Positions 16,302-23,993 of a stretch of 47,299 nt of DNA are shown one piece after another; position 1 is the first letter of the stretch, and every line of letters starts with the position of its first letter. The notes beneath the pieces are model-generated. The model did no database searches. It saw nothing but the letters and a program-made list of their open reading frames with translations, and was not told where the DNA came from. The DNA lies in NCBI GenBank assembly GCA_903893795.1, contig CAITNO010000147.1, forward strand, positions 1-47,299, written 5' to 3'. Origin of the DNA: Candidatus Hydrogenedentota bacterium (GTDB lineage: Bacteria > Hydrogenedentota > Hydrogenedentia > Hydrogenedentales > CAITNO01). The position numbers and the translations under genes were made by a program.

Positions 16302-18482
16302 CTACAGCCGGTTCACCGCGTCGAAGCGGCACACGTCGAAGCAGCGGCCGCATTTGATGCACTTGCCCTTGTCGATCTTGTGGGGTTCCTTGCGCACGCC
16401 GGTGATGCAGTCTGCCGGGCAGTTGCGCGCGCACATGGTGCAGCCGACGCACTTCTCCGCATCAACCTCGTAACTGATCAGCGCCTTGCACTTGCGCGAG
16501 GTGCAGGTCTTGTCGTGGATGTGCGCCTCGTACTCGGCGCGGAAATGCCGAATCGTGCTCAGCACGGGATTCGGCGCCGCCTTGCCCAGTCCGCACAGGG
16601 ACGCGTTCTTCACCAGCATCGCCAGGCGTTCCAGCTTCTCGATGTCGTCCGCCTCGCCCTTGCCCGCCGTGATGCGCTCCAGGATCTCCAGCATCCGCTT
16701 CGTGCCCTCGCGGCACGGCGTGCATTTTCCGCACGACTCGTCCTGGCAGAAGGTGATGAAGAACTTGGCCACATCGACCATGCAGTCGTCCTCGTCGAGG
16801 ACGATCATGCCGCCGCTGCCCATGATGGAGCCCATCTTGCCCAGCGTGTCGAAGTCGATCGGCGTGTCCAGAAATTCGGCGGGAATGATGCCGCCCGCCG
16901 GACCGCCGGTCTGCACGCCCTTGAGCGCCTTGCCCTTGGGCACGCCGCCGCCGATGTTGTTGACCACCTCGCGGATCGTGGTGCCCATGGCCACCTCGAC
17001 CAGGCCGGTGTGGCTGATCTTGCCGGCCAGCGCAAACACTTTGGTGCCCCCGCTCTTTTCCGTGCCCACTTTGCGGAACCAGTCCGCGCCAAACACCAGC
17101 AGGGCCGGGATGTTTGCAAACGTTTCAACGTTGTTGATCACCGTGGGCTTGCCCCACAGGCCGCTCTCGGCCGGGAACGGGGGCCGGATGCGCGGCTGGC
17201 CGCGCTCACCCTCGATGGAGTGAATCAGCGCCGTCTCCTCGCCGCAGACAAAGGCGCCCGCGCCAAGCCGTATCTCCAGATCCAGGCTGTAGCCCGAACC
17301 GAGGATGTTCTTGCCAAGCAAGCCGTTCTTGCGGCATTCGGCGATGGCGTGCTCAATGCGCCGGATGGCCAGAGGGTATTCGGCGCGCACGTAGAAGAAG
17401 CCGCGCGTCGCGGCAACCGCGTAACCGCCGATGATCATGCCCTCAATCACGCTGAACGGGTCGGATTCGAGCATGCTGCGGTCCATGAACGCGCCCGGGT
17501 CGCCCTCGTCTGCATTGCAGAGGATGTAGCATTCCTTCTTGACGTTCTGACGCGTCAGCTTCCACTTGAGCCCCGTGGGGAATCCGCCGCCGCCGCGTCC
17601 CCGGAGCTGGGCATGGGTCACCTGGTCGATCACCCAGTCGGGGTCGCCCTTGGCCAGCACGTCGCCCAAAGCCTTGAATCCGCTGTACTGAATGTATTCG
17701 TCCAGGCTCTCGGGATTGATGACGCCGGCATTGCGCAGGGCAATGCGCTTCTGGCGGTTGAAGAAGACCACGTCGCCGTAGAGGTCGAAGAAACCCTCGT
17801 TGATGGAGGCCTCGTTGCTGACCAGATCCTGAACGACCCGCCCGTCTTTGAGGTGCTCGCCGATGATGCGGGTCACATCGTCCACGGTCTTGACGTTGTA
17901 AACGATGGAATCAGGCCGAACCAGCACGCTGGTGGTGTTCGCCTCGCGGCGCATGGAACAGAATCCCAGGCAGCCCGTGGAGATGATCTGCACCTTCGCG
18001 GCATCGAGACCGGCGATGGCGAGCTGTTCGCGGAAGGTCTTGACCGTGCTGCCGTTGACGCAGCAGCCGCAATGCTGCGCATCGCACACCAGCACCTGGT
18101 AATCGGGCGCGCTGGTGGGGCGGTCAAGGACCTGCTCGCCCATCAGTTCGCCGCCCAGCACATGGTGCATGAAGATCTCGTGGGCCTTGTCCCGGTCCAC
18201 CTGCTGGTATTTCACCGGCATTTTGCCGGGGACGAAGATGCCCACTATGGGCTCGCGGCTGCAGCGTCCGGTGCAGCCGGTCATGTGCAGCACAATATCC
18301 TTGCGTCCGCTGGTGCGGATGCTCTTCTCGAACTCCTGCCAAACTTCCTGAGCGCCCGCCGCGTTTTCGCACGTCGCCGACCCCACCTGTATCCGGGTTA
18401 TGTTCTCCGGATAGGCCTCGGTGAGCCGCGCCTTGGCGGCGGTGACCAGTCCCTGGTACGTATTGAGCACGGTTGTGTTCAT
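16302..18482 (-). CDS. hydB: HydB-like NADH/flavin subunit with extra N-terminal HndB-like domain
   Basis: A 726-residue flavoprotein, the NADH-binding hub of the hydrogenase. Domains in order: an HndB-like thioredoxin-fold domain (about 1-120) with C38, C70 and C74 (V-G-S-A-T-C and G-C-T-G-R-C); a second thioredoxin-fold [2Fe-2S] domain (about 125-210) with C133/C138 and C171/C175; a NuoF core with the FMN/NADH loop G-R-G-G-G-G-F-P-T-G (295-304) and the N3-type [4Fe-4S] ligands C584, C587, C590 and C630; a C-x4-C pair (C660, C665); then two ferredoxin clusters (C678/C681/C684/C688 and C708/C711/C714/C718). HydB proteins are usually about 600-630 residues with one thioredoxin domain, so the first domain looks like HndB fused on. 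It is the first gene of hydB-hydA-hydC. Its ribosome site is weak (GGGGTAT). Confidence 0.93.
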   Translation of the reverse strand: MNTTVLNTYQGLVTAAKARLTEAYPENITRIQVGSATCENAAGAQEVWQEFEKSIRTSGRKDIVLHMTGCTGRCSREPIVGIFVPGKMPVKYQQVDRDKAHEIFMHHVLGGELMGEQVLDRPTSAPDYQVLVCDAQHCGCCVNGSTVKTFREQLAIAGLDAAKVQIISTGCLGFCSMRREANTTSVLVRPDSIVYNVKTVDDVTRIIGEHLKDGRVVQDLVSNEASINEGFFDLYGDVVFFNRQKRIALRNAGVINPESLDEYIQYSGFKALGDVLAKGDPDWVIDQVTHAQLRGRGGGGFPTGLKWKLTRQNVKKECYILCNADEGDPGAFMDRSMLESDPFSVIEGMIIGGYAVAATRGFFYVRAEYPLAIRRIEHAIAECRKNGLLGKNILGSGYSLDLEIRLGAGAFVCGEETALIHSIEGERGQPRIRPPFPAESGLWGKPTVINNVETFANIPALLVFGADWFRKVGTEKSGGTKVFALAGKISHTGLVEVAMGTTIREVVNNIGGGVPKGKALKGVQTGGPAGGIIPAEFLDTPIDFDTLGKMGSIMGSGGMIVLDEDDCMVDVAKFFITFCQDESCGKCTPCREGTKRMLEILERITAGKGEADDIEKLERLAMLVKNASLCGLGKAAPNPVLSTIRHFRAEYEAHIHDKTCTSRKCKALISYEVDAEKCVGCTMCARNCPADCITGVRKEPHKIDKGKCIKCGRCFDVCRFDAVNRL

Positions 18483-18790
18483 GGATACCCCGATTCTCGC
18501 AGTGGTTTGCCGAAGGCGCGCGCATCGCGCCTGTGTAGAATAAACTTAACTTTGACTTGATGCGCGGACCACTAGACCCAAAAGGACCCCGAGACCGCGC
18601 ACTTGGGTTTACGGCAAGATTTTATTGTTTTGAGGGGGGGTGCATTCAACACATTCTTTTGGTAAGCATACTGAACAGTTGCAAATAAACTTGGAACAAT
18701 TGATTTTATGGAAAAACCATAGACAATGTCATGTGAAAAAAGGAAATAAACCCCGTATAGTGGGAAAGGAAAACCACTTCGTTACGGCGC
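18483..18790. other. AT-rich gap between hydB and the M23 gene
   Basis: This 308-base gap is clearly AT-richer than its surroundings, especially 18600-18780, and should hold the hydB promoter. The best -35/-10 pair I found (TTGAAT and TAAAAT, minus strand, near 18649 and 18624) has a poor 19-base spacing, so I do not call it. No gene or RNA was recognised. Confidence 0.4.
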
Positions 18791-19321
18791 TTAAGGCAGG
18801 TAGGCTTGGGGGTTGACCGGCTGCTGGTTCTTTCGAACTTCGTAGTGCAAATGGGGGGTGCTGGCATTGCCGGTGCTGCCCACGGCGCCGATAATCTCGC
18901 CGCGCTTGACCACTTGGCCCTCTTTGGCGAATTCTTTGTCCAAATGGGCGTAGTAGGTGGACATGCCGTTTTCATGGTCAACGATCATCACGTTGCCGTA
19001 ATTGCCGTCCCGTCCGGCAAAAGTTACTTTGCCGTTGGCCGCAACGCGCACCGGAGTGCCCTTGGCGGTGACCATGTCAATCCCTTTGTGGATATGCCCC
19101 CTGCTCTTGGAACCGAAAGTGGAGGTCACGTACATATTCTTGGGATTGACCGGGGAAATGGAGGGCAGATTGGGCGGAATTTTGCGGTTCGCCGCTTTGG
19201 GCGACCGCTCCTGGTCTGAGGGCCAAGGTCCGCGCTCATGAGCGCAGCCCTGACTGATTGCGATGACGGCGGCAAAAAACAACACCAGCCCGTATCGTAG
19301 CGTACTTTTCAGCCCATACAT
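18791..19321 (-). CDS. M23/LytM-family peptidoglycan hydrolase, lipoprotein
   Basis: A 176-residue envelope protein. After a short basic start, a hydrophobic segment leads to S-Q-G-C with Cys26 as the likely lipidated residue. The LytM domain (about 65-170) has the zinc ligands H78 and D82 (G-H-I-H-K-G-I-D) and H159 of the H-L-H motif (157-159), with H126 as the additional catalytic histidine. All the residues needed for a zinc endopeptidase cutting peptidoglycan cross-links are therefore present, unlike degenerate LytM factors such as EnvC. The frame extends 58 codons upstream, but that part overlaps comB and lacks signal character, so ATG 19321 is chosen. It lies 92 bases downstream of the comB-like gene and is probably transcribed separately; the gap contains a small CACCC/GGGTG hairpin. 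Confidence 0.88.
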   Translation of the reverse strand: MYGLKSTLRYGLVLFFAAVIAISQGCAHERGPWPSDQERSPKAANRKIPPNLPSISPVNPKNMYVTSTFGSKSRGHIHKGIDMVTAKGTPVRVAANGKVTFAGRDGNYGNVMIVDHENGMSTYYAHLDKEFAKEGQVVKRGEIIGAVGSTGNASTPHLHYEVRKNQQPVNPQAYLP

Positions 19322-19413
19322 GCCTTGGAAGAACTCCCGTTGGCCTTGACGATGGCACTTTAGCACACCCTTTTCGGGTGGTGCAACCCGGAGAACAGGG
19401 CAATCGTGCCTCT

Positions 19414-20172
19414 TTAAGCCCGTCGCAGGACCACCCCCAGGGCATGCCGAGTCAGGCCAACGGGCACAGCGGACACCGTGTCCAACTGCGCGCACAACCG
19501 GATGTCGGACTCTTTGTGGATGGCGCGGAGCTTTTCAGCGTGCGGCGCGCTTTCGAAAAGCGCCTCTATCCCTTCCGCGAAAATTCTCGGCAACCACTGA
19601 CTATACATTCCTTGTCCTTCGCCGATGTGCGCCCGCAGGCCGCGAACCAGCGCCGCCTCCAGTGCGCAGCGGCCGAGGGCCACCGCGGCCACCCAGTCCT
19701 CCTGGGCATCGAAATGAGGATCGCCCATCAGCCCGGCGGGCACGATGACGATGTCTGTTCCGGCTGCTTCGGCCCGGTCCAACGCGATGCCCATGGCCGC
19801 CGTGGCATTGGTCGGCGCTCCCATCAGCACGGCCTCCGCACCCCAAGCCTCCACCAGTCTGCCAGCGCCCGTCGTCGTGGTGAATATGACCCGCCTGCCG
19901 GAGGCAAACCCCGCTTCGGCGGGGCTGTTGCCGTAGTCGAAACCCTCCGGGGGTAGACCGCCGCGCTCGCCATAAAGCAGCGCATCGGGCCAGTCGGCCC
20001 GCGCGGCAAAGGCCTCCTCCACCTCGCGCACCGCAAGAATCTCCCGTGCGCCCGCCTCCAGCAGGGCCGCCGCCGTGGCGCTGGCGCGGAGCGCGTCCAC
20101 AATCACCGCCACGGCCCCGTTTTCCCGTGCAAAGGCGCAACCCGGCGCGCCCTCAATAATGTGAATGTTCAT
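19414..20172 (-). CDS. comB: 2-phosphosulfolactate phosphatase family protein (ComB-like)
   Basis: A 252-residue protein of the ComB family, Mg-dependent phosphatases that hydrolyse 2-phosphosulfolactate to sulfolactate in coenzyme M synthesis of methanogens. Family signatures seen: V-D-A-L-R-A-S near residues 25-31, G-E-R-G-G at 68-72 with G-F-D-Y-G-N-S-P-A-E following (78-86), and T-T-T-T-G-A in place of the usual T-T-T-N-G-T. Homologues are scattered through bacteria that do not make coenzyme M, and their substrate there is mostly unknown. No ComA, ComC or sulfolactate genes are nearby, so a role in coenzyme M synthesis should not be assumed. The start is the only plausible ATG; upstream lies the repeat at 20184. 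Confidence 0.88.
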   Translation of the reverse strand: MNIHIIEGAPGCAFARENGAVAVIVDALRASATAAALLEAGAREILAVREVEEAFAARADWPDALLYGERGGLPPEGFDYGNSPAEAGFASGRRVIFTTTTGAGRLVEAWGAEAVLMGAPTNATAAMGIALDRAEAAGTDIVIVPAGLMGDPHFDAQEDWVAAVALGRCALEAALVRGLRAHIGEGQGMYSQWLPRIFAEGIEALFESAPHAEKLRAIHKESDIRLCAQLDTVSAVPVGLTRHALGVVLRRA

Positions 20173-20183
20173 AACGCTCCAAA

Positions 20184-20264
20184 AAAAATGTAGAACAGGC
20201 GCCCTCGCCTGTCACCCCTGGGCATCTGTTAGATCCCGACAGCCGGGGGCGGCTGTCCCACATG
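20184..20264. repeat. Two-hairpin repeat, copy 1
   Basis: Consists of an ACAGGCG/CGCCTGT hairpin followed by a perfect GACAGCCG-GGGG-CGGCTGTC hairpin. A diverged copy lies at 25436-25515, also starting AAAATGTA and ending GGCTGTCCCA. It sits in the divergent gap between the comB-like and aldo/keto reductase genes. Confidence 0.6.
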
Positions 20265-20334
20265 TGCCCGTATGCGGCGGGATGATACCATAGGACACCG
20301 GCGCAGCGCCGCCGCGAACAAGGAGTACCAGACC

Positions 20335-21333
20335 ATGTCCTTCAATTCAAAACGCTATGACAATATGACATACCGCCGCTGCGGCCGCAGCGGACTGCAA
20401 CTCCCCGCCGTGTCGCTGGGACTCTGGCACAATTTCGGCACACGGGCCGACCATGACAACTGCCGCGCCATGCTGCGCACCGCCTTTGATCTGGGCATCA
20501 CCCATTTTGACCTGGCCAACAACTACGGCCCCGAGCCGGGCGCCGCCGAGTCGCGCTTTGGCCAGATTCTCCAGCAGGATTTCGCCGGTCACCGCGATGA
20601 ACTGGTCATCTCCACCAAGGCGGGCTACCACATGTGGCCCGGTCCCTACGGCGAGTGGGGCAGCAAGAAGTATCTGGTTTCCAGTCTGGACCAGTCGCTG
20701 AAACGGATGGAGCTGGACTATGTGGACGTCTTCTACTCGCACCGTCCCGACCCGGACACCCCGCTGGAGGAAACCATTGGCGCGCTTGACCAGATTGTGC
20801 GGCAGGGAAAGGCGCTCTACGCGGGCGTCAGCAACTACCGGGGTGTGTCCTTTGTGAAAGCCTCCGAACTGGTCCAGCGCCGCGACTGGACGCCGCTCAC
20901 GCTGCATCAGCCCCGCTACAGCATTTTCGACCGCTGGATTGAGGCCGACCTGCTCCAGCACACGGCAGCATACGGAACCGGGGTGATTGTGTTTTCACCC
21001 CTGGCCCAGGGGCTGCTCTCCGACAAGTACCTCGACCCGGCCAATCCGATCCCCGAACAGTCGCGCGCCGCCGATCCCGACGGGTTCCTGCAAACACATC
21101 AGATAACGCCGGAAAAGGTGGACCAGGCGCGACGGCTGAACGGGATTGCCCTGCGTCGGGAACAGTCCCTGGCGCAGATGGCCATTGCATGGACCCTGCG
21201 CGACCCGCGCGTCACCAGCGCGCTCATCGGCGCGCGCACCCCGGCGCAAATCACCGAATGCGTCGCAGCGTTGGAGCACCTGCACTTCGACGCCGAGGAA
21301 CTGGCGGAGATAGACGCCATCGCGCCGAGATAG
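20335..21333 (+). CDS. Aldo/keto reductase, YghZ (glyceraldehyde-3-phosphate reductase)-like
   Basis: A 332-residue NADPH-dependent reductase with the full catalytic tetrad: D59, Y64, K95 and H136 (F-D-L-A-N-N-Y, S-T-K-A and Y-S-H-R). The motif G-L-W-H-N-F-G near residue 29 and the loop P-E-P-G-A-A-E-S are characteristic of the YghZ/AKR14 group, which reduces L-glyceraldehyde 3-phosphate and methylglyoxal. The nucleotide-binding C-terminus (S-A-L-I-G-A-R-T-P-A-Q-I) is intact. AAGGAG lies about 10 bases before ATG 20335; an upstream in-frame start would add 21 residues without support. It is a cytoplasmic single gene, possibly handling toxic aldehydes. It ends 12 bases before a long inverted repeat. 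Confidence 0.9.
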   Translation: MSFNSKRYDNMTYRRCGRSGLQLPAVSLGLWHNFGTRADHDNCRAMLRTAFDLGITHFDLANNYGPEPGAAESRFGQILQQDFAGHRDELVISTKAGYHMWPGPYGEWGSKKYLVSSLDQSLKRMELDYVDVFYSHRPDPDTPLEETIGALDQIVRQGKALYAGVSNYRGVSFVKASELVQRRDWTPLTLHQPRYSIFDRWIEADLLQHTAAYGTGVIVFSPLAQGLLSDKYLDPANPIPEQSRAADPDGFLQTHQITPEKVDQARRLNGIALRREQSLAQMAIAWTLRDPRVTSALIGARTPAQITECVAALEHLHFDAEELAEIDAIAPR

Positions 21334-21345
21334 CACAGTTGTGCG

Positions 21346-21493
21346 GTAGGGTGCGTGAAGTGGCGCGAAGCGCCAAGAAACGCACCAAGTCTGGTGTACG
21401 GGCAAACGCCACGGAACGCGCCTGTTTTGGCGATGACCGGGTGCGCGGGACGGTGCGTTCCGTGGCGCTTCGCGCCACTTCACGGCACCCTAC
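21346..21493. repeat. Long inverted repeat between converging genes
   Basis: Arms 21346-21386 and 21452-21493 are reverse complements over about 41 bases with one indel and two mismatches, each containing GTGGCGCGAAGCGCCA. The right arm includes the stop codon of the minus-strand PD40 gene and the left arm begins 12 bases after the aldo/keto reductase stop. It may terminate both transcripts. Its GCGAAGCG core resembles that of the element at 11726. Confidence 0.7.
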
Positions 21494-22743
21494 TGCATCG
21501 GCACCCAGCGGGGATGATCGGCGCCGCGGTTGTCCAAGCCTTTGCTGAGTTCGCGCTGGCCGGTGCCATCGGCATTCATGACCCAGATGGACGGGTTGCC
21601 GCCGCTCTTTGCGCGGCAAAAGATGATCTGTTTGCCGTCGGAGGAGTCGCTTTGTCGGAAATCCCAGACCCCTTCGCCGGGTTGGGTGATTTTCGTGACC
21701 GCGCCATCTTTGGGGTCGATTTTGCAGATTTCCGTGCCGCCTTTGGCGAATTCAGGCTTGAAATCGCGGTTGAAGTGGTCCGTGTCGGGCCGTTGAGGCT
21801 GGAATTCCCAGGCTGTTTTCGCGCCGGGCAGGCGGTGCGAGCACAACACCCTGCCGTCGCGCGACCACACGGGCACATTTGAACCGTTGCCATGGTTGTC
21901 GGCCGGACCGTAGGTGGCGGCAAACCAGAGGGCCTGGTCCTTGGTCAGCAGGCGCTGTTCCGAGCCGTCGGGACGGCTGAGATACAGGTCAGACCAGTCG
22001 TGACCGGGGTCCTGGTGGTAAAGACAGTCCTGAAAGATGAGCCACTGGCCGTCGGGGGACCAGCAGGGACAGAAATAGAGGTGTTCGGGGTCGCCGACAA
22101 TTTTTGAGCGGTTGCCCCCGTCGATGTCACTGACCCAGATTTGGTAGCCCTGCGGACTGGCGAGATGGTAGGCCACGCGGCGGCCGTCGGGGCTGAGATT
22201 GAGCCCGTAGGGCATGCCCTCTTCGGCGCGGGTGAACTCTTTCGCGTCGGAACCGTCGAGGTTCATGCTGAAAATCTGTCCGGCCCCGTTGCGCACCACC
22301 TGCATGAGGATGCGGTGGTCGTTGAGCAGCAACTGTGGCGTGTAAAAGGGCGCCATGCGGTCTTTTGTGGCGACCTCGGTCAGCGAACCGCTGTCAAGGT
22401 CATGCACCCAGATATGGCAGTGCGTCTTGTGGTAGTACTGGTCGAAGGGCTTGCCCGGCCCGTCGAGGCGCGGTTCCATGCTCAAAAACAGCACCCGGTG
22501 CCCGTCGCTGAAAAAGCCGCAGGGCTGCCAGGTGGCCTGGTTGGGCACATCAAAGGCGAACCAGCGCAGGCCGGTGCCGTCGGCGTTCATCATGGCCGTT
22601 TTGCCCTGCGAGGTGAAGAAGAAGCGCCCGGGACCGCCCTTCGCACCCTGCGTTTGCGCTGCCGTTTTGCATGAAGTAGCCACCGCGAAGGGCGCCAAAG
22701 CCGCAGTTGTCAAGAATTGGCGGCGGGAGATGTTGAACTTCAT
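21490..22743 (-). CDS. Exported PD40/TolB-like beta-propeller protein
   Basis: A 417-residue protein with a twin-arginine signal (S-R-R-Q-F-L, arginines 7-8) that ends A-T-S-C, so it may be a Tat-exported lipoprotein. The rest is a run of PD40/WD40-like blades, seen as repeated motifs such as M-N-A-D-G-T-G, M-N-L-D-G-S-D, S-D-I-D-G-G and W-S-P-D-G, typical of TolB-type propellers and of oligogalacturonate-lyase-like proteins. No catalytic residues were identified, so binding or a lyase role on oligosaccharides are both possible. ATG 22743 is favoured over an upstream in-frame start because it begins the Tat signal. It is single and minus-strand; its stop is inside the inverted repeat at 21346-21493. 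Confidence 0.8.
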   Translation of the reverse strand: MKFNISRRQFLTTAALAPFAVATSCKTAAQTQGAKGGPGRFFFTSQGKTAMMNADGTGLRWFAFDVPNQATWQPCGFFSDGHRVLFLSMEPRLDGPGKPFDQYYHKTHCHIWVHDLDSGSLTEVATKDRMAPFYTPQLLLNDHRILMQVVRNGAGQIFSMNLDGSDAKEFTRAEEGMPYGLNLSPDGRRVAYHLASPQGYQIWVSDIDGGNRSKIVGDPEHLYFCPCWSPDGQWLIFQDCLYHQDPGHDWSDLYLSRPDGSEQRLLTKDQALWFAATYGPADNHGNGSNVPVWSRDGRVLCSHRLPGAKTAWEFQPQRPDTDHFNRDFKPEFAKGGTEICKIDPKDGAVTKITQPGEGVWDFRQSDSSDGKQIIFCRAKSGGNPSIWVMNADGTGQRELSKGLDNRGADHPRWVPMQ

Positions 22744-22780
22744 GGGGCTGGGATTTCCTTCCTTAGCGTACACAAATATC

Positions 22781-22873
22781 GTCGTTGCGAGCGAAGCGAA
22801 GCAATCTTTTGAAACGGTATCCCACGCATCGGATCACAGTGCCAAGAGATTGCTTCGCTTTGCTCGCAATGAC
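22781..22873. repeat. GTCATTGCGAGC-type paired inverted repeat, copy 1
   Basis: Arms 22781-22811 and 22843-22873 match 28 of 31 as reverse complements, with GCGAGCGAAGCGAAGCAATC in the left arm. A second copy is at 43306-43399. This sequence type is a common dispersed intergenic repeat in several phyla. Confidence 0.7.
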
Positions 22874-22900
22874 GGCGCTCTTTTGAGTCCTTAATGGCTT

Positions 22901-23488
22901 CTACTTTCCGGGCGGATTGAAGAATGGATTGAATTCTTTTTCGACGCCGATGGTGCTGGACGGGCCGTGACCGGTGCAGATGAGCCAGTCATCGGGCAGC
23001 GAGAAGAGCTGTTCCCGAACAGTATTTATTTCGAGCTGTTTGTCACGGTCGTTCGTGGTGCCGCCGATGGATCCGCAAAAGAGGGCATCGCCGGTGAACA
23101 CCGCGCCGGGCAGGACAAGGCTGATTGACTCGGGCGTGTGGCCGGGTGTTTCCACCACGCGCCCCTTCGCCGCACCCAGCGTTATTTCATGTCCAGCCTT
23201 CACGACAACGGTGGCGATGCCGCCCGGCAGGGGCGCGGCGGCATAGACGGGCACGGGATGCCTGGCCAGCAGAGCCTCCAGGCCGTCCACATGGTCGTAA
23301 TGCGCATGGGTGATGAATACGGCGGTCAGACGCAACCCGTGGGCGTCCAGGTATTGGAACACGCGCGGGTCGTCGGTGGGAACGTCAATGATGATGGCCT
23401 GCCGCGTGTCGGCGCAGGCGGCGAGCCAGCAGTTCGCTTCATGGGTGTCGGTGACGAACTGGGCCACCAAAAGGCGCGGCGCGCTCAT
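22901..23488 (-). CDS. Metallo-beta-lactamase-fold hydrolase (glyoxalase II-like)
   Basis: A 195-residue cytoplasmic hydrolase with a complete binuclear metal site: H61, H63, D65 and H66 (T-H-A-H-Y-D-H), H117 (P-G-H-T-P), D134 (T-G-D-A-L-F) and H174 (G-H-G-P). The segment F-C-G-S-I-G-G-T-T after D134 and the ending with E-K-E-F-N-P-F are typical of small YcbL/GloB-like thioester or persulfide hydrolases. It has no signal peptide. The ATG overlaps the stop of the pentapeptide-repeat gene by four bases (ATGA), so the two are translationally coupled, and the upstream YbjN/HEAT-like gene probably shares the transcript. The substrate is unknown; a glutathione-type thioester is only one possibility. 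Confidence 0.92.
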   Translation of the reverse strand: MSAPRLLVAQFVTDTHEANCWLAACADTRQAIIIDVPTDDPRVFQYLDAHGLRLTAVFITHAHYDHVDGLEALLARHPVPVYAAAPLPGGIATVVVKAGHEITLGAAKGRVVETPGHTPESISLVLPGAVFTGDALFCGSIGGTTNDRDKQLEINTVREQLFSLPDDWLICTGHGPSSTIGVEKEFNPFFNPPGK

Positions 23489-23976
23489 CGCAGGACATCC
23501 TCAAAGTTGGCCTGACCGGTCGCGCCGGAGAAATCAGTGCCGCGCAGGTCGGAGCGGCGAAAGATGGCCCGAGCGATGTTTGCCCCGCGAAAAACCGCGT
23601 TCTGAAAAGAACCGTTTCCCGGCCTGGAATAGAAAAGGTCGGCCCCGCTGAAATCGGCGTTGTCCGCACGGGTTCCCACGAGATTGGCCTGGCGCAGGTT
23701 GGCATCGCGCAGGCAGGCGCCCGAAATGTCCGCCCCGCCCAGAACGACCAGCGAGAGATTGGCACCGGACAGGTTGACGCCGCGCAGGCACGCATGGTCC
23801 AGGCAGGCACCCGAGAGGTCGGCCCCCTGCAGGTCCGCGCCGCTGAAATCCGCCCCGGAAAGACGCAATCCAGCCAGGTTTGCCCCGGCAAGACGGGCAC
23901 CGGCGTACTGTCCGCCCGGACCGAAAGGGATTTCCCCGCCCTGCGGGATTTCACGTTCCACATCGGCAATGCGCAT
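23485..23976 (-). CDS. Pentapeptide-repeat protein
   Basis: A 163-residue protein made almost wholly of A-[DN]-L/F-x-G/x pentapeptide repeats from about residue 25 (A-G-A-R-L, A-G-A-N-L, S-G-A-D-F and so on) to the C-terminus, predicting a right-handed quadrilateral beta-helix. Some members mimic DNA and protect gyrase; most have unknown functions. It has no signal peptide or membrane segment. GGAGG lies 6 bases before the ATG. It begins 17 bases after the YbjN/HEAT-like gene and overlaps the following hydrolase by ATGA, which suggests a three-gene operon with related roles. Confidence 0.92.
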   Translation of the reverse strand: MRIADVEREIPQGGEIPFGPGGQYAGARLAGANLAGLRLSGADFSGADLQGADLSGACLDHACLRGVNLSGANLSLVVLGGADISGACLRDANLRQANLVGTRADNADFSGADLFYSRPGNGSFQNAVFRGANIARAIFRRSDLRGTDFSGATGQANFEDVLR

Positions 23977-23993
23977 GGGGGCCTCCGGAGCGT

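Noticed and set aside
16380..18560. Very long open frame on the plus strand across hydB
   Set aside because: It is the mirror of the high-GC hydB gene, with Ala/Arg/His-rich composition and no recognisable motif; hydB has complete cofactor motifs.
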